Notes: a model not told the origin generated them from the sequence alone. Positions 1-7,147 are shown, counted from the stretch's first letter. The stretch: DNA of 9,989 nt from Solirubrobacteraceae bacterium (GCA_030038955.1 JASHQV010000461.1:1-9989); one strand, 5' to 3'. Program-made: numbers and translations.

Positions 1-404
1 TGCCGTCGCTAGCGCTGGGTCTCGGTTTGGTCGGGCTGGTGGCCCGAACGACCCGCGCCTCAGTCAGGCAGGAGCTCGAGCGTGATCATGTCGCCACGGC
101 GGAGGCACGGGGGCTACGGCCCGGCCTGGTTTTCCGCCGTCACGTCGTGCGCAACTCGCTCGGGCCGGTATCGACGATCACCGGTCTGGCCCTAGCCAGC
201 CTGGTGGCGGGCACCACCGTGGTCGAGACGGCGTTCGGTCTCAGCGGGCTCGGCAACCTGCTGGTCAGCTCGGTTCAGAACAATGACTTCCCGGTGGTCC
301 AGGTGGTCACGCTGATCATGGTGATTGCGTTCGTGCTCGTGAATACCGTCGCTGACCTGATTGCGGCCGCGATCGATCCGCGCCTGAGGGCGAGGGCCGC
401 GTGA
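1..404 (+). CDS. ABC transporter permease, DppB/OppB-like (3' part only)
   Basis: This is the C-terminal part of an inner-membrane permease of a peptide/nickel-type (Dpp/Opp/Nik/Gsi) ABC importer. The reading frame is open from the left edge, with its first whole codon at position 3, so the true start lies upstream; the TTG at 27 is internal. The visible 134 residues hold the cytoplasmic EAA coupling loop (D-H-V-A-T-A-E-A-R-G-L, then R-R-H-V-V-R-N-S-L) that docks on the ATPases. The family-typical stretch G-T-T-V-V-E-T-A-F-G-L-S-G-L-G-N-L-L and a last hydrophobic segment with V-N-T-V-A-D-L-I follow, ending in the common D-P-R-L-R tail. The stop overlaps the start of the next permease in a GTGA junction, so translation is probably coupled. 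Family assignment is secure; the transported substrate is not. Confidence 0.93.
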   Translation, partial: PSLALGLGLVGLVARTTRASVRQELERDHVATAEARGLRPGLVFRRHVVRNSLGPVSTITGLALASLVAGTTVVETAFGLSGLGNLLVSSVQNNDFPVVQVVTLIMVIAFVLVNTVADLIAAAIDPRLRARAA

Positions 405-1267
405 GTGTCGCCGCCCCCGCCATTGGCGTCCGCCGGAGCGGTCGGCGGCTGAAGGGCGTGCTCGGCCTCGGCCTAGCGGGGACAATCGCCTTGGTCATGT
501 GCGTTGTGTTCGTGCTGCTGGCCGCGTTCGGTCCGCTGCTAGCGCCCTACAACCCAGACGCGGTCAACCTCGGCATGTCTTACGTGGGACCGACCGGAGG
601 GCACCTGCTCGGCTTCGACGAGAGCGGGCGTGACGTCCTCTCCCGCCTGTTCGCCGGGGCGCGGACGAGTCTGCTCGGCCCAGCCGTGGTGGTCGGCTTC
701 GCCGGCTCGGCGGGCTCGATCCTGGGAATCAGCGCGGCCTGGTTCGGAGGCTGGTACGACACCGTCCTTGGGAGCATCCTCAACGTGATCTTCGCCTTCC
801 CCGCGATCCTGCTGGCGATCCTCGCCGTGGCCGTGTTCCGGCCCGGGCTGCCGGCAGCGGTGCTGGCGCTGTCGATCGCCTACACGCCATACCTGGCTAG
901 GGGCATCCGGTCCGGCGCCGTCTCCGAGGCCGCCAAGGACTACGTAGCCGCGTTACGGGTCCAGGGGCTGTCGGTGTGGCGTATCTGCTGCCGCCATTTC
1001 CTTCCCAACGTGCTGCCGCTGGTCGTGGCGCAGTGCATCTCTGCGTTCGCCTACGCGACCGTCGATCTGGCCGCGATCTCGTATCTCGGACTAGGGGTCC
1101 AGCAGCCTCAGTCCGACTGGGGCCTAATGGTGTCCACTGGCCAGCAGGGCGTGGTCGAGGGTTATCCGATCGAGGCGATCTCGGCTGGCATCTGCCTGGT
1201 CGTCGCGGTGCTGTCGTTCTCGGTCCTCGGTGACCGACTGCTAGCCCGAAGCGAGGTCCGCCGGTAG
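401..1267 (+). CDS. ABC transporter permease, DppC/OppC-like
   Basis: This is the second membrane permease of the importer, 288 residues, a normal length for the DppC group. A cytoplasmic N-terminus leads into a first membrane helix near residues 22-45. The family-typical segment A-P-Y-N-P-D (48-53) comes next, then H-L-L-G-F-D-E-S-G-R-D-V-L-S-R (68-82), which matches the usual LGTDxxGRDxxSR signature. Further hydrophobic segments lie near 92-115, 126-147, 152-166, 202-228 and 258-277. The EAA loop is at 180-204 (D-Y-V-A-A-L-R-V-Q-G...R-H-F-L-P-N), with Arg-Val where Ala-Arg-Ala is more usual. The start is GTG at 401, inside the stop of the preceding permease, with purine-rich GAGGGCGAGGG just upstream. 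Its TAG stop shares one base with the GTG of the next gene. It should pair with the DppB-like subunit to form the transmembrane pore. Confidence 0.95.
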   Translation: MSVAAPAIGVRRSGRRLKGVLGLGLAGTIALVMCVVFVLLAAFGPLLAPYNPDAVNLGMSYVGPTGGHLLGFDESGRDVLSRLFAGARTSLLGPAVVVGFAGSAGSILGISAAWFGGWYDTVLGSILNVIFAFPAILLAILAVAVFRPGLPAAVLALSIAYTPYLARGIRSGAVSEAAKDYVAALRVQGLSVWRICCRHFLPNVLPLVVAQCISAFAYATVDLAAISYLGLGVQQPQSDWGLMVSTGQQGVVEGYPIEAISAGICLVVAVLSFSVLGDRLLARSEVRR

Positions 1268-2250
1268 TGGCCCTGCTCGAGGTCGAAGATCTCGAGGTCG
1301 AGTTGGTGGTGGGTGGGCACCACCGGCCGGTGCTGCGCGGCGTGTCGTTTGCGATCGACCAGGGCGAGGCGCTAGGGCTGGTGGGTGAGTCCGGGTCGGG
1401 CAAATCGATGACCGCTCGCTCGATCCTCAGGCTGCTGCCGGCGGGCGCACGCGTATCCGGCCGGATCTCATTCGACGGCCGCGCCATTCTCGAGGTCAGC
1501 GACAAGGAGCTGCGTTCGATCCGCGGACACGAGATCGGGATGATCTTCCAGGACCCGCGCGCCGCGATCAATCCGATGCGCCGGATCGGCGCGTTCATGA
1601 TCGAGAGCCTCTGCGACAACGGCGCGACTCCGAAGGCGGAGGCCGAGCGCCTGGCAGTCGCGCAGCTGCAGGCGGTGCGGATCGCCGACCCGGAGCGCTG
1701 CGTGCGCCAGTACCCCCACGAGCTGTCGGGTGGGATGCTGCAGCGGGTGATGATCGCCGCCACGCTGATGACCGAGCCGCGACTGCTCCTGGCTGACGAG
1801 CCAACTACCGCCCTGGACGTCACCACGCAGGCGGAGGTGGTCGGCATCCTCGATTCACTGCGGCGCGAGCATGGGCTGGCGATGCTGTTCATCTCTCACG
1901 ATCTGGAGTTGGCGCGAGCGGTCACGCACCGCACCGCGGTCATGTATGCCGGCGAGATCGTCGAGGTGCAGGCGTCCGATCGGCTGCATTCAGAGCCTCT
2001 GCACCCGTACTCCGCGCTGCTGGTGGCGGCCAGGCCGAGGATCGACCATACGTTCGACCGGCTCCCGGCGATCCCGGGCCGGGCGCTGCCGGCATATGAG
2101 GCTCCTAGCGGGTGCGCGTTTCGCTCGCGCTGCAGCTACGCGACACAGGTCTGCGAGGAGAGGCCTCCGTTCATTGAGGTCGACGAGGGCGCTACCAGAT
2201 GCTGGCGCAGCGCTGAGCTGCGCTCGATGCAAGCGCTGAAGGCGCACTAG
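1267..2250 (+). CDS. ABC transporter ATP-binding protein, DppD/OppD-like
   Basis: This is the first of two ATPase subunits driving the importer; it should act on the cytoplasmic face. It is 327 residues, the usual size for DppD/OppD. Visible motifs are Walker A G-E-S-G-S-G-K-S (40-47), Q-loop Gln95 in I-F-Q-D-P, signature L-S-G-G-M (153-157), Walker B L-L-L-A-D-E (173-178) with A-L-D following, and H-loop His211. The C-terminal oligopeptide/dipeptide domain begins around H-P-Y (246-248) and carries four cysteines, C283, C289, C296 and C312. A comparable cysteine group in mycobacterial OppD has been reported to hold an Fe-S cluster; whether this one does is unknown. The GTG start at 1267 overlaps the preceding stop by one base, with GAGGT at 1253-1257 as a plausible ribosome binding site. 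Confidence 0.95.
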   Translation: MALLEVEDLEVELVVGGHHRPVLRGVSFAIDQGEALGLVGESGSGKSMTARSILRLLPAGARVSGRISFDGRAILEVSDKELRSIRGHEIGMIFQDPRAAINPMRRIGAFMIESLCDNGATPKAEAERLAVAQLQAVRIADPERCVRQYPHELSGGMLQRVMIAATLMTEPRLLLADEPTTALDVTTQAEVVGILDSLRREHGLAMLFISHDLELARAVTHRTAVMYAGEIVEVQASDRLHSEPLHPYSALLVAARPRIDHTFDRLPAIPGRALPAYEAPSGCAFRSRCSYATQVCEERPPFIEVDEGATRCWRSAELRSMQALKAH

Positions 2251-2419
2251 TGGGCCTCGCGGAAACATTTCACCCGAGATGGCGGCCCCGGATGGCCGCT
2301 GGCCTTTGTCCTCGGAGGCCCGCGCAGCGCTGCTGCGCCACTCCTCCTGCGTCCTTGGCCAGCGGCCCCCGGACCTCGCCATCTCAGCCGCAACGTTGCC
2401 GGGAGACCCACTAGCTCGC
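2251..2419 (+). other. Intercistronic stretch with inverted repeats, or N-terminal extension of the next ATPase
   Basis: The 169 bases between the two ATPase genes are the only real gap in an otherwise overlapping operon. They contain a perfect 11-bp inverted repeat (2294-2304 and 2357-2367). Between its arms is a perfect 7-bp hairpin (2322-2328 and 2332-2338, loop GCT). A third small hairpin is formed by GCGGCC at 2282-2287 and GGCCGC at 2294-2299. The stretch is also open in the frame of the next gene from an ATG at 2279, which would add 47 residues unlike any ATPase segment I recognise. A second open frame runs from GTG at 2250, in the same TAGTG arrangement as the previous joint, and stops at 2414. 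Noncoding with RNA structure seems slightly more likely. Confidence 0.5.
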
Positions 2420-3238
2420 ATGGAGGCCAATCAGCCGAGCCCGATCGTGGAGGTGGTCGCGCTGCGCAAGGTATTCGGCCAGACCGTCGCTGTCGACGAG
2501 GTCTCGTTCGCGGTGGCACCGGGACGCTCGCTGGCGATCGTCGGCGAGTCCGGCTCGGGAAAGACCACGGTGGCCAAGATCCTGGCTGGACTGGAGACGG
2601 CGACTTCGGGCTCGGTCAGCGTCTGCGGACGCGATCGCACCCGCGGCGCTCGGGGAACGCGAGAGCGCCGCCGGCGCGGACGCGAGCTGCAGATCGTCTT
2701 CCAGGATCCCTACTCGAGCCTTGATCCGCGCCAGCGTGTCGGAGACTGCATCGCCGAGGTGATGCAGCTCCATCAGGGGCTGTCGAAGCGCGAGTGCGAG
2801 AGCCGGGCGATCGAGCTCGGAGAGCTGGCCGGCCTCGATCCGGCCAACATGCGCGCCTACCCGGTTGGGCTGTCCGGTGGCCAGCGCCAGCGCGTGGCCA
2901 TCGCCCGGGCACTGGCTGCCGAGCCAGACGTGATCGTGATGGACGAGGCGGTCGCCTCGCTCGACGTTTCGGTGCAGGCGCAGGTGCTGAACACGATCGC
3001 CGACGTGCGCGAGCGTACCGGCGCGACGATCCTCTTCATCAGCCACGACCTGGCGGTCGTGCGGCAGGTCACCGACGACATCATCGTCATGCAGGCCGGG
3101 CGGATCGTCGAATCCGGTATCACCGCCGAGGTGCTCGACGCGCCGCAGCACCCGTACACGCAGTTGCTGCGCTCGAGCGTCCCGACGCCCGAGTGGAAGC
3201 CGTCGGCGGTCAGCGGGACGCCGACGCTGGCGCCGTAG
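2420..3238 (+). CDS. ABC transporter ATP-binding protein, DppF/OppF-like
   Basis: This is the second ATPase of the importer. From the ATG at 2420 it has 272 residues. The motifs are Walker A G-E-S-G-S-G-K-T-T (42-50), Q-loop Gln95 in V-F-Q-D-P-Y-S-S-L-D-P, signature L-S-G-G-Q-R-Q-R-V (151-159), Walker B V-I-V-M-D-E (171-176) with A-V-A-S-L-D, and H-loop His209. I chose this start because the family fold begins here (I-V-E-V-V-A-L-R-K-V-F). An in-frame ATG at 2279 would give 319 residues, and neither start has a convincing ribosome binding site. The protein stops about 30 residues after H-P-Y-T (244-247), so it lacks the cysteine-bearing C-terminal domain of its partner; short F-type subunits of this kind are known. 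Its 3' end overlaps the convergent hyuB by 29 bases. Confidence 0.93.
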   Translation: MEANQPSPIVEVVALRKVFGQTVAVDEVSFAVAPGRSLAIVGESGSGKTTVAKILAGLETATSGSVSVCGRDRTRGARGTRERRRRGRELQIVFQDPYSSLDPRQRVGDCIAEVMQLHQGLSKRECESRAIELGELAGLDPANMRAYPVGLSGGQRQRVAIARALAAEPDVIVMDEAVASLDVSVQAQVLNTIADVRERTGATILFISHDLAVVRQVTDDIIVMQAGRIVESGITAEVLDAPQHPYTQLLRSSVPTPEWKPSAVSGTPTLAP

Positions 3239-4970
3239 CGACGTACCCGTAAGCCGCTCGCGCGTGCGCCTCGGTGATGTAGCCCTCCCGCACGTCGCGG
3301 GCGACCTCAACGGGGTCGCGCTCGGTGGGCGGGCCGTAGCCACCACCGCCACCGGTCCGCAGCTCCACCAGCGTGCCCTTGGGGAGTGGCAGCCTGGTCG
3401 TCTTGGCGACGGTCCTGGTGTCGCCGTTCGGGAACGTCACCGTGACGCTGTTGGCCCGGCCCTCGGCGCCGCCGAGCAGTCCCCAGGGGGCGGTGCGGGT
3501 TCGCTCCACCGCCGAAGTCAAGTAGGCGTGCTCGAGCATGCGGAAGGCGAAGTCGACTCCCAGGCCCCCGCGGTGGCGACCGGCTCCGCCCGAGTCGGCG
3601 GCCAGCGCAAGCCGTTCGAGCCGCCACGGGTTGCGTTGCTCCCACACCTCGACCGGGGCAAACCTGCTGGCTGCCTCGGAGGTATGCATGACGCTGCCCG
3701 CGCCATCTCCGTTGACGTGTCCGCCATGTCCGATCGGGTGTGCGGAGCCGTCGACCCAGGCCTCGCCGGTGGCCTCCCGCCGGCCCCACCACACCAGCGA
3801 GCAGATGTCGCCGCCGCTGCAGGACGGCACCATCGCCGGCACTGCCTGGGCGATCGCCTGGTAGATGGCCTCGATTGCCTGGTCGGCGGGCCAGCCGTAG
3901 AGGAAGCAGGGCGAGGGCGGCTGCGGGTAGAACAGCGAGCCACGACGAGCGATCACCTGCAGGGGGCGGAAATGTCCCTCGTTGGGCGAGTCGCCGGCTC
4001 CGGCGAGCATCGCGAACGCGATCCGGGCGGCTGACACGGTCGATGCGATCGGGCAGTTCACGGGCCCGGCCTGAGCGTCCGGAGCCGCCGAGAAGTCGAC
4101 CGTCACATCCGAGCCGTCGACTGCGACCGTGATCTCGAACGGAATCGGACCGTCCTCGACGCCGTTGTCGTCCATCCGACCATGGCCCACGTACACCCCA
4201 TCCGGGATCCGGTCGAGGCACTCACGGACGACCGCCTCACCGTGGGCGTACATGCGGGCCACCGAGGTCCGGAACGTGTCCAGTCCAAAGCGCTCGATCA
4301 GCCCCAGCAGCGCTGAGACTCCGGAGCGGACTCCGGCGACCTCGGCGCGAACGTCGCCGGCGATCATCTTGGGCACCCGAGAGTTGGCCAGCAGCACGCG
4401 GTAGACGTCGTCGACCAGTTCGCCACCCCGGTACAGGAACACCCCGGGGAAGATGGTGCCCTCCTGGAACACGTCCACGGTATCCGTGCAGTACGGGTCC
4501 TTGCCGCCCATGTCGAGCAGGTGACCCTTGATCGTGCTGTAGCCGACGAGCTCCTCCCCGTTGAGGAAGGCCGGCATCACGACCGCACAGTCCTGGGCGT
4601 GGGAGCCGGTCCCGTACGGCGAGTTGTAGATGATCACGTCGCCGTCGCGGAGCGCCTGCGGGCCGCCGACCGCCGTGATCGCCTCCTCAACGCAGAAGCT
4701 CATCGTGCCCATGAAGATCGGCAGGCTGGGCGCTTCAGCCAGCAATCGCACGTGTTGGTCGTAGATCGCCGCGGCGAAGTCGAGCACTTCGTAGATGATC
4801 GGCGAGAAGGCGGTTCGCACCAGCGTCTGCTGCATCCGTCGGGCCGCCGAGCACAGTCCTTGGCGGATCACCTCGGTCGTGATCACGTCGCTGTCGCGGA
4901 CGGGCTCGGAGCGGCCTTCGCCGGCACGGATCACCACCAGGTCCGAGCGTTCGCCGGTCGTGCTGGTCAC
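3210..4970 (-). CDS. hyuB: Hydantoinase B / 5-oxoprolinase-family subunit (HyuB-like)
   Basis: This is the B-type subunit of the hydantoinase/oxoprolinase/acetone-carboxylase superfamily, 586 residues, full length for the family. It works with the A-type (HyuA-like) subunit in ATP-dependent ring opening of lactams or hydantoins, or in carboxylation of ketones. After about 25 variable residues the core starts at V-I-T-T-E-V-I-R (29-36). The conserved N-S-P-Y-G-T-G-S-H-A-Q-D block (116-127) corresponds to the family's N-D-P-Y-x-G-G-T-H-x-x-D, and H150-L-L-D153-M-G-G is also conserved. Near the C-terminus are R-H-R-G-G-L-G and L-R-T-G-G-G-G-G-Y-G-P-P, the glycine run covering 540-544. The start is GTG at 4970, overlapping the hyuA stop as GTGA, with a strong ribosome binding site just upstream. 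The tail after Y-G-Y-V is short and Ala/Ser-rich. The substrate is unknown. Confidence 0.93.
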   Translation of the reverse strand: MTSTTGERSDLVVIRAGEGRSEPVRDSDVITTEVIRQGLCSAARRMQQTLVRTAFSPIIYEVLDFAAAIYDQHVRLLAEAPSLPIFMGTMSFCVEEAITAVGGPQALRDGDVIIYNSPYGTGSHAQDCAVVMPAFLNGEELVGYSTIKGHLLDMGGKDPYCTDTVDVFQEGTIFPGVFLYRGGELVDDVYRVLLANSRVPKMIAGDVRAEVAGVRSGVSALLGLIERFGLDTFRTSVARMYAHGEAVVRECLDRIPDGVYVGHGRMDDNGVEDGPIPFEITVAVDGSDVTVDFSAAPDAQAGPVNCPIASTVSAARIAFAMLAGAGDSPNEGHFRPLQVIARRGSLFYPQPPSPCFLYGWPADQAIEAIYQAIAQAVPAMVPSCSGGDICSLVWWGRREATGEAWVDGSAHPIGHGGHVNGDGAGSVMHTSEAASRFAPVEVWEQRNPWRLERLALAADSGGAGRHRGGLGVDFAFRMLEHAYLTSAVERTRTAPWGLLGGAEGRANSVTVTFPNGDTRTVAKTTRLPLPKGTLVELRTGGGGGYGPPTERDPVEVARDVREGYITEAHARAAYGYVATAPASASR

Positions 4971-7057
4971 GGGCGCTCCTCCCGGCAGGTAATCGACAGG
5001 GCTCCGGAGTCGTTCACGCGGAGCTGGAAGCCGCTGTCGAGATAGGTGGTGGCGGTCTGCTCGAGGATGATCGCGGGACCTTCGAGCCGGTCACGGGGCT
5101 GCAATGAGTCGCGCTCGACGATCGCGAACTGCCGTACCGACCCGGCGGCGAACGAGTACGCCGGTAGCGTCTGGGGAGCCCCGCCGTCGGTGTCGTTTGC
5201 GGCCGTGGCTGGGCGCTCAGGCCCTCGGCGCGACAGACGGGTGCGGACGGTTGCGCGCCAGGTGATGATCTCCACCACTTCCTCCATCGTGCTGCCGTAG
5301 GTCTTTTCGTACTGCCTGGCGAACTGCTCGAGCAGAGACGGCGCCGACAGCTCCAGGCGGCCCTCGAGCGAGCACGGGAGCTCCACGGTGATCGCGTGGT
5401 CCTGGCCCACGTAACGCATGTCGAGCGCCACCTCGCGTGATTCGTCTCGGCCGTCCGCGTCCCCCGGCGTTGGGACTTGCCGGCCTGTCTGCAGCGGCCG
5501 TTTGGCCAGGCCTCGAAACAGCTGGGCCAGCGTGTCGTTGCCCTCCGCCAGGGTGTCCTCGCTGACCGGCCCGATCCGGGTGCGGGCGGCGCTGCGGACG
5601 AGATCGGCGACCAGCAGACCGTGGGCTGAGAAGTTCCCGGCGTGCCGCGGCACGACTACGCCGGCCATCCCCAGCTGACGAGCGATCAGCGTGGCGAACA
5701 GCGGTCCGGCGCCGCCGAACGCCATCAGCACAGCCTGCCGCGGGTCTTCGCCCTGATCGATCGTGACCTCGCCGATCACGTTGGCCATGCTGGCTGCAGC
5801 GATCTCCACGATCCCGCGCGCGACGCCGTCTACGGACATGCCGAGGACATCCGCCAGCGGCGCGATCGCCGACTCGGCGCGGACGCGGTCGAGCACCTTC
5901 CCGTTGGCCAGCACGCCCCGGCCGAGCATGCCGAGCGTCAGCATCGCGTCGGTGACCGTGGGCTCCTCGCCGCCGTCGCCGTAGCAGGCCGGTCCCGGGT
6001 CGGCGCCTGCGCTCCGAGGTCCGACCCGCATCAGGCCACCGACATCGACGTGCGCGATCGAGCCGCCGCCGGCGCCGATCGAGCGTACGTCGACCCAGGG
6101 CGACTGCACGGGAAGGCCGTTCACGCTCCCCTCGTAGAGCTGCTGGGGACGCTGTGCGACGATCAGGGCAGTGTCGAAGCTGGTGCCACCGACGTCGGCC
6201 GTGACGACCGCGTCGAGCCCCAGCTCGGCTGCCAGTGTGGCCGCGCCCTCGACCCCGGCCACAGGCCCCGACAGGATCGTCTCGAACGGCCTGGCCTCGG
6301 CCTCCTCCACGGTCATCGCGCCGCCACCGGAGCGGGTGATCAGCGTGTCTCCGGCGAACCCGGCTGACTGCAGTCGCTTCGTCAGCCGCTGCAGGTAGGG
6401 GCCGACCTCGCGTCGCACGCAGGCGTCGATCACCGTCGTGCAGGTGCGCTCGTATTCGCGAAACTCTCCGGAGGTGAGATGCGACAGCGACACCTGACCG
6501 GTGAAGCCGGCAGCGCGCAGCTCGGCGAGCGCCTGCAGCTCGTGCTCGGGGTTGGCGTAGGCATGCAGGAACACGATCGCCACGGAGTCGACTTCCGCTT
6601 CGGCCAGCCGCGTCGCCGCTGCCCGTACATCGTCGCGGTCCAGCGGCACGACCGGCCTGCCGTCGGCTCCCATGCGCTCGCTGATCTCGAGTCTCAGCCG
6701 CCGCGGGACCAACGGTTCCGGAGGCCTCCAGAACAGGTCGTACGGCTCGCCGCGGTTCCCGCGCCGGATCTCCAGGACGTCCCGGAAGCCGCGAGTGGTG
6801 AGCAGCCCCAGTCCGCGCTGGTCGTGCTCCAGCAGCGCGTTCAGCCCCACGGTAGTGCCGTGGATGAAGTACCGGGCAGCTTGCAGCTCGTCGTCCGGGC
6901 AAGCGACCTCGACCGCGGCTAGCACCCCCTCGTCGGGCCGGACCGGGGTTGACGGCCGCTTGGCCACACGGACCTCGCCGCTCTCCTCGTCGAGCATCAC
7001 CAGGTCGGTGAAGGTGCCGCCGACGTCGACGCCGAGCCAGTGCATGTCAGACGACAC
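4967..7057 (-). CDS. hyuA: Hydantoinase A / 5-oxoprolinase-family subunit (HyuA-like)
   Basis: This is the ATP-binding A-type subunit, 696 residues, a normal length. The family has the ASKHA (actin/hexokinase/Hsp70) nucleotide-binding fold and activates carbonyl groups by phosphorylation for the B subunit. The first phosphate loop is V-D-V-G-G-T-F-T-D (10-18). It is followed by H-G-T-T-V-G-L-N-A-L-L-E (66-77) and T-T-R-G-F-R-D-V-L-E-I (87-97), both typical of the N-terminal domain. The second phosphate loop, D288-V-G-G-T-S-F-D295, opens the central hydantoinase A domain, which also shows G-A-G-G-G-S-I-A and A-D-P-G-P-A-C-Y-G. The C-terminal domain has M-R-Y-V-G-Q-D-H. The start is GTG at 7057; an ATG at 7045 (residue 5) is also possible, with G-G-T-G-A-G about 11 bases before it. 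Relatives include N-methylhydantoinase, 5-oxoprolinase, caprolactamase and acetone/acetophenone carboxylase subunits. Sequence alone does not choose among them. Confidence 0.94.
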   Translation of the reverse strand: MSSDMHWLGVDVGGTFTDLVMLDEESGEVRVAKRPSTPVRPDEGVLAAVEVACPDDELQAARYFIHGTTVGLNALLEHDQRGLGLLTTRGFRDVLEIRRGNRGEPYDLFWRPPEPLVPRRLRLEISERMGADGRPVVPLDRDDVRAAATRLAEAEVDSVAIVFLHAYANPEHELQALAELRAAGFTGQVSLSHLTSGEFREYERTCTTVIDACVRREVGPYLQRLTKRLQSAGFAGDTLITRSGGGAMTVEEAEARPFETILSGPVAGVEGAATLAAELGLDAVVTADVGGTSFDTALIVAQRPQQLYEGSVNGLPVQSPWVDVRSIGAGGGSIAHVDVGGLMRVGPRSAGADPGPACYGDGGEEPTVTDAMLTLGMLGRGVLANGKVLDRVRAESAIAPLADVLGMSVDGVARGIVEIAAASMANVIGEVTIDQGEDPRQAVLMAFGGAGPLFATLIARQLGMAGVVVPRHAGNFSAHGLLVADLVRSAARTRIGPVSEDTLAEGNDTLAQLFRGLAKRPLQTGRQVPTPGDADGRDESREVALDMRYVGQDHAITVELPCSLEGRLELSAPSLLEQFARQYEKTYGSTMEEVVEIITWRATVRTRLSRRGPERPATAANDTDGGAPQTLPAYSFAAGSVRQFAIVERDSLQPRDRLEGPAIILEQTATTYLDSGFQLRVNDSGALSITCREERP
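4976..4983 (-). promoter_or_regulatory. Ribosome binding site of hyuB
   Basis: On the minus strand this reads GGGAGGAG, ending 5 bases before the GTG at 4970. It is the best Shine-Dalgarno match seen in the window, and it supports the GTG start and independent re-initiation on hyuB although hyuA ends at the same point. Confidence 0.8.
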
Positions 7058-7081
7058 TCACCGCAGAAGCAGGCCTCTCGC

Positions 7082-7112
7082 TTGCAAATTCATGCAATGT
7101 AGTATATTACAT
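7082..7112. promoter_or_regulatory. Two adjoining inverted repeats, probable operator
   Basis: The first repeat is TTGCA-N6-TGCAA at 7082-7097. The second is ATGTA-GTATAT-TACAT at 7097-7112, a 16-base palindrome with one mismatched pair. They share base 7097, so their centres are 15 bases apart. Both overlap the candidate -10 and -35 elements of both directions. Short AT-rich palindromes of this size are typical sites for dimeric regulators such as GntR/FCD, MarR or TetR proteins. No regulator gene lies in the window, so the binding protein is unknown. Confidence 0.55.
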
Positions 7113-7131
7113 GGTATCCTTTGAGCTGGCC

Positions 7132-7147
7132 GCGTCCTTGCGGACGC
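7132..7147 (+). promoter_or_regulatory. Small hairpin in the leader of the amidohydrolase operon
   Basis: GCGTCC-TTGC-GGACGC forms a perfect 6-bp stem with a 4-base loop. It lies just upstream of the GGTGAG (7151-7156) that precedes the ATG at 7162. It has no T-run and so is not an intrinsic terminator. It could affect message stability or ribosome access, or be a chance GC-rich palindrome. Confidence 0.4.

Noticed and set aside
897..1892. 331-residue open frame on the minus strand
   Set aside because: It lies opposite the well-supported DppC-like and DppD-like genes and reads as Arg/Ser/Pro-rich low-complexity sequence, the usual antisense shadow in high-GC DNA.
2250..2414. 54-codon frame from GTG in a TAGTG joint
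   Set aside because: Not listed as a gene because its sequence is Arg/Pro/Cys-rich and resembles no protein; kept only as a possible leader in the findings.
2411..3352. 313-residue open frame on the minus strand opposite the DppF-like ATPase
   Set aside because: Composition is Arg/Asp/His-rich without domain signals; the plus-strand ATPase is unambiguous.
3264..4034. 256-residue plus-strand open frame opposite hyuB, with another at 5642-6367 opposite hyuA
   Set aside because: Both are antisense shadows of motif-rich hyu genes; no ribosome binding site or family feature was seen.
5217..6902. 561-residue open frame on the minus strand inside hyuA in another frame
   Set aside because: Very rich in Arg, Gly and Ala with no recognisable motif, while the hyuA frame shows all family motifs.
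7082..7120. Attachment site or insertion-sequence scar suggested by local AT-richness
   Set aside because: No flanking direct repeats, integrase or transposase remnants; a divergent promoter explains the composition.
7132..7147. Intrinsic terminator
   Set aside because: The hairpin has no following T-run and stands upstream of an open reading frame, so it is reported as a leader hairpin.
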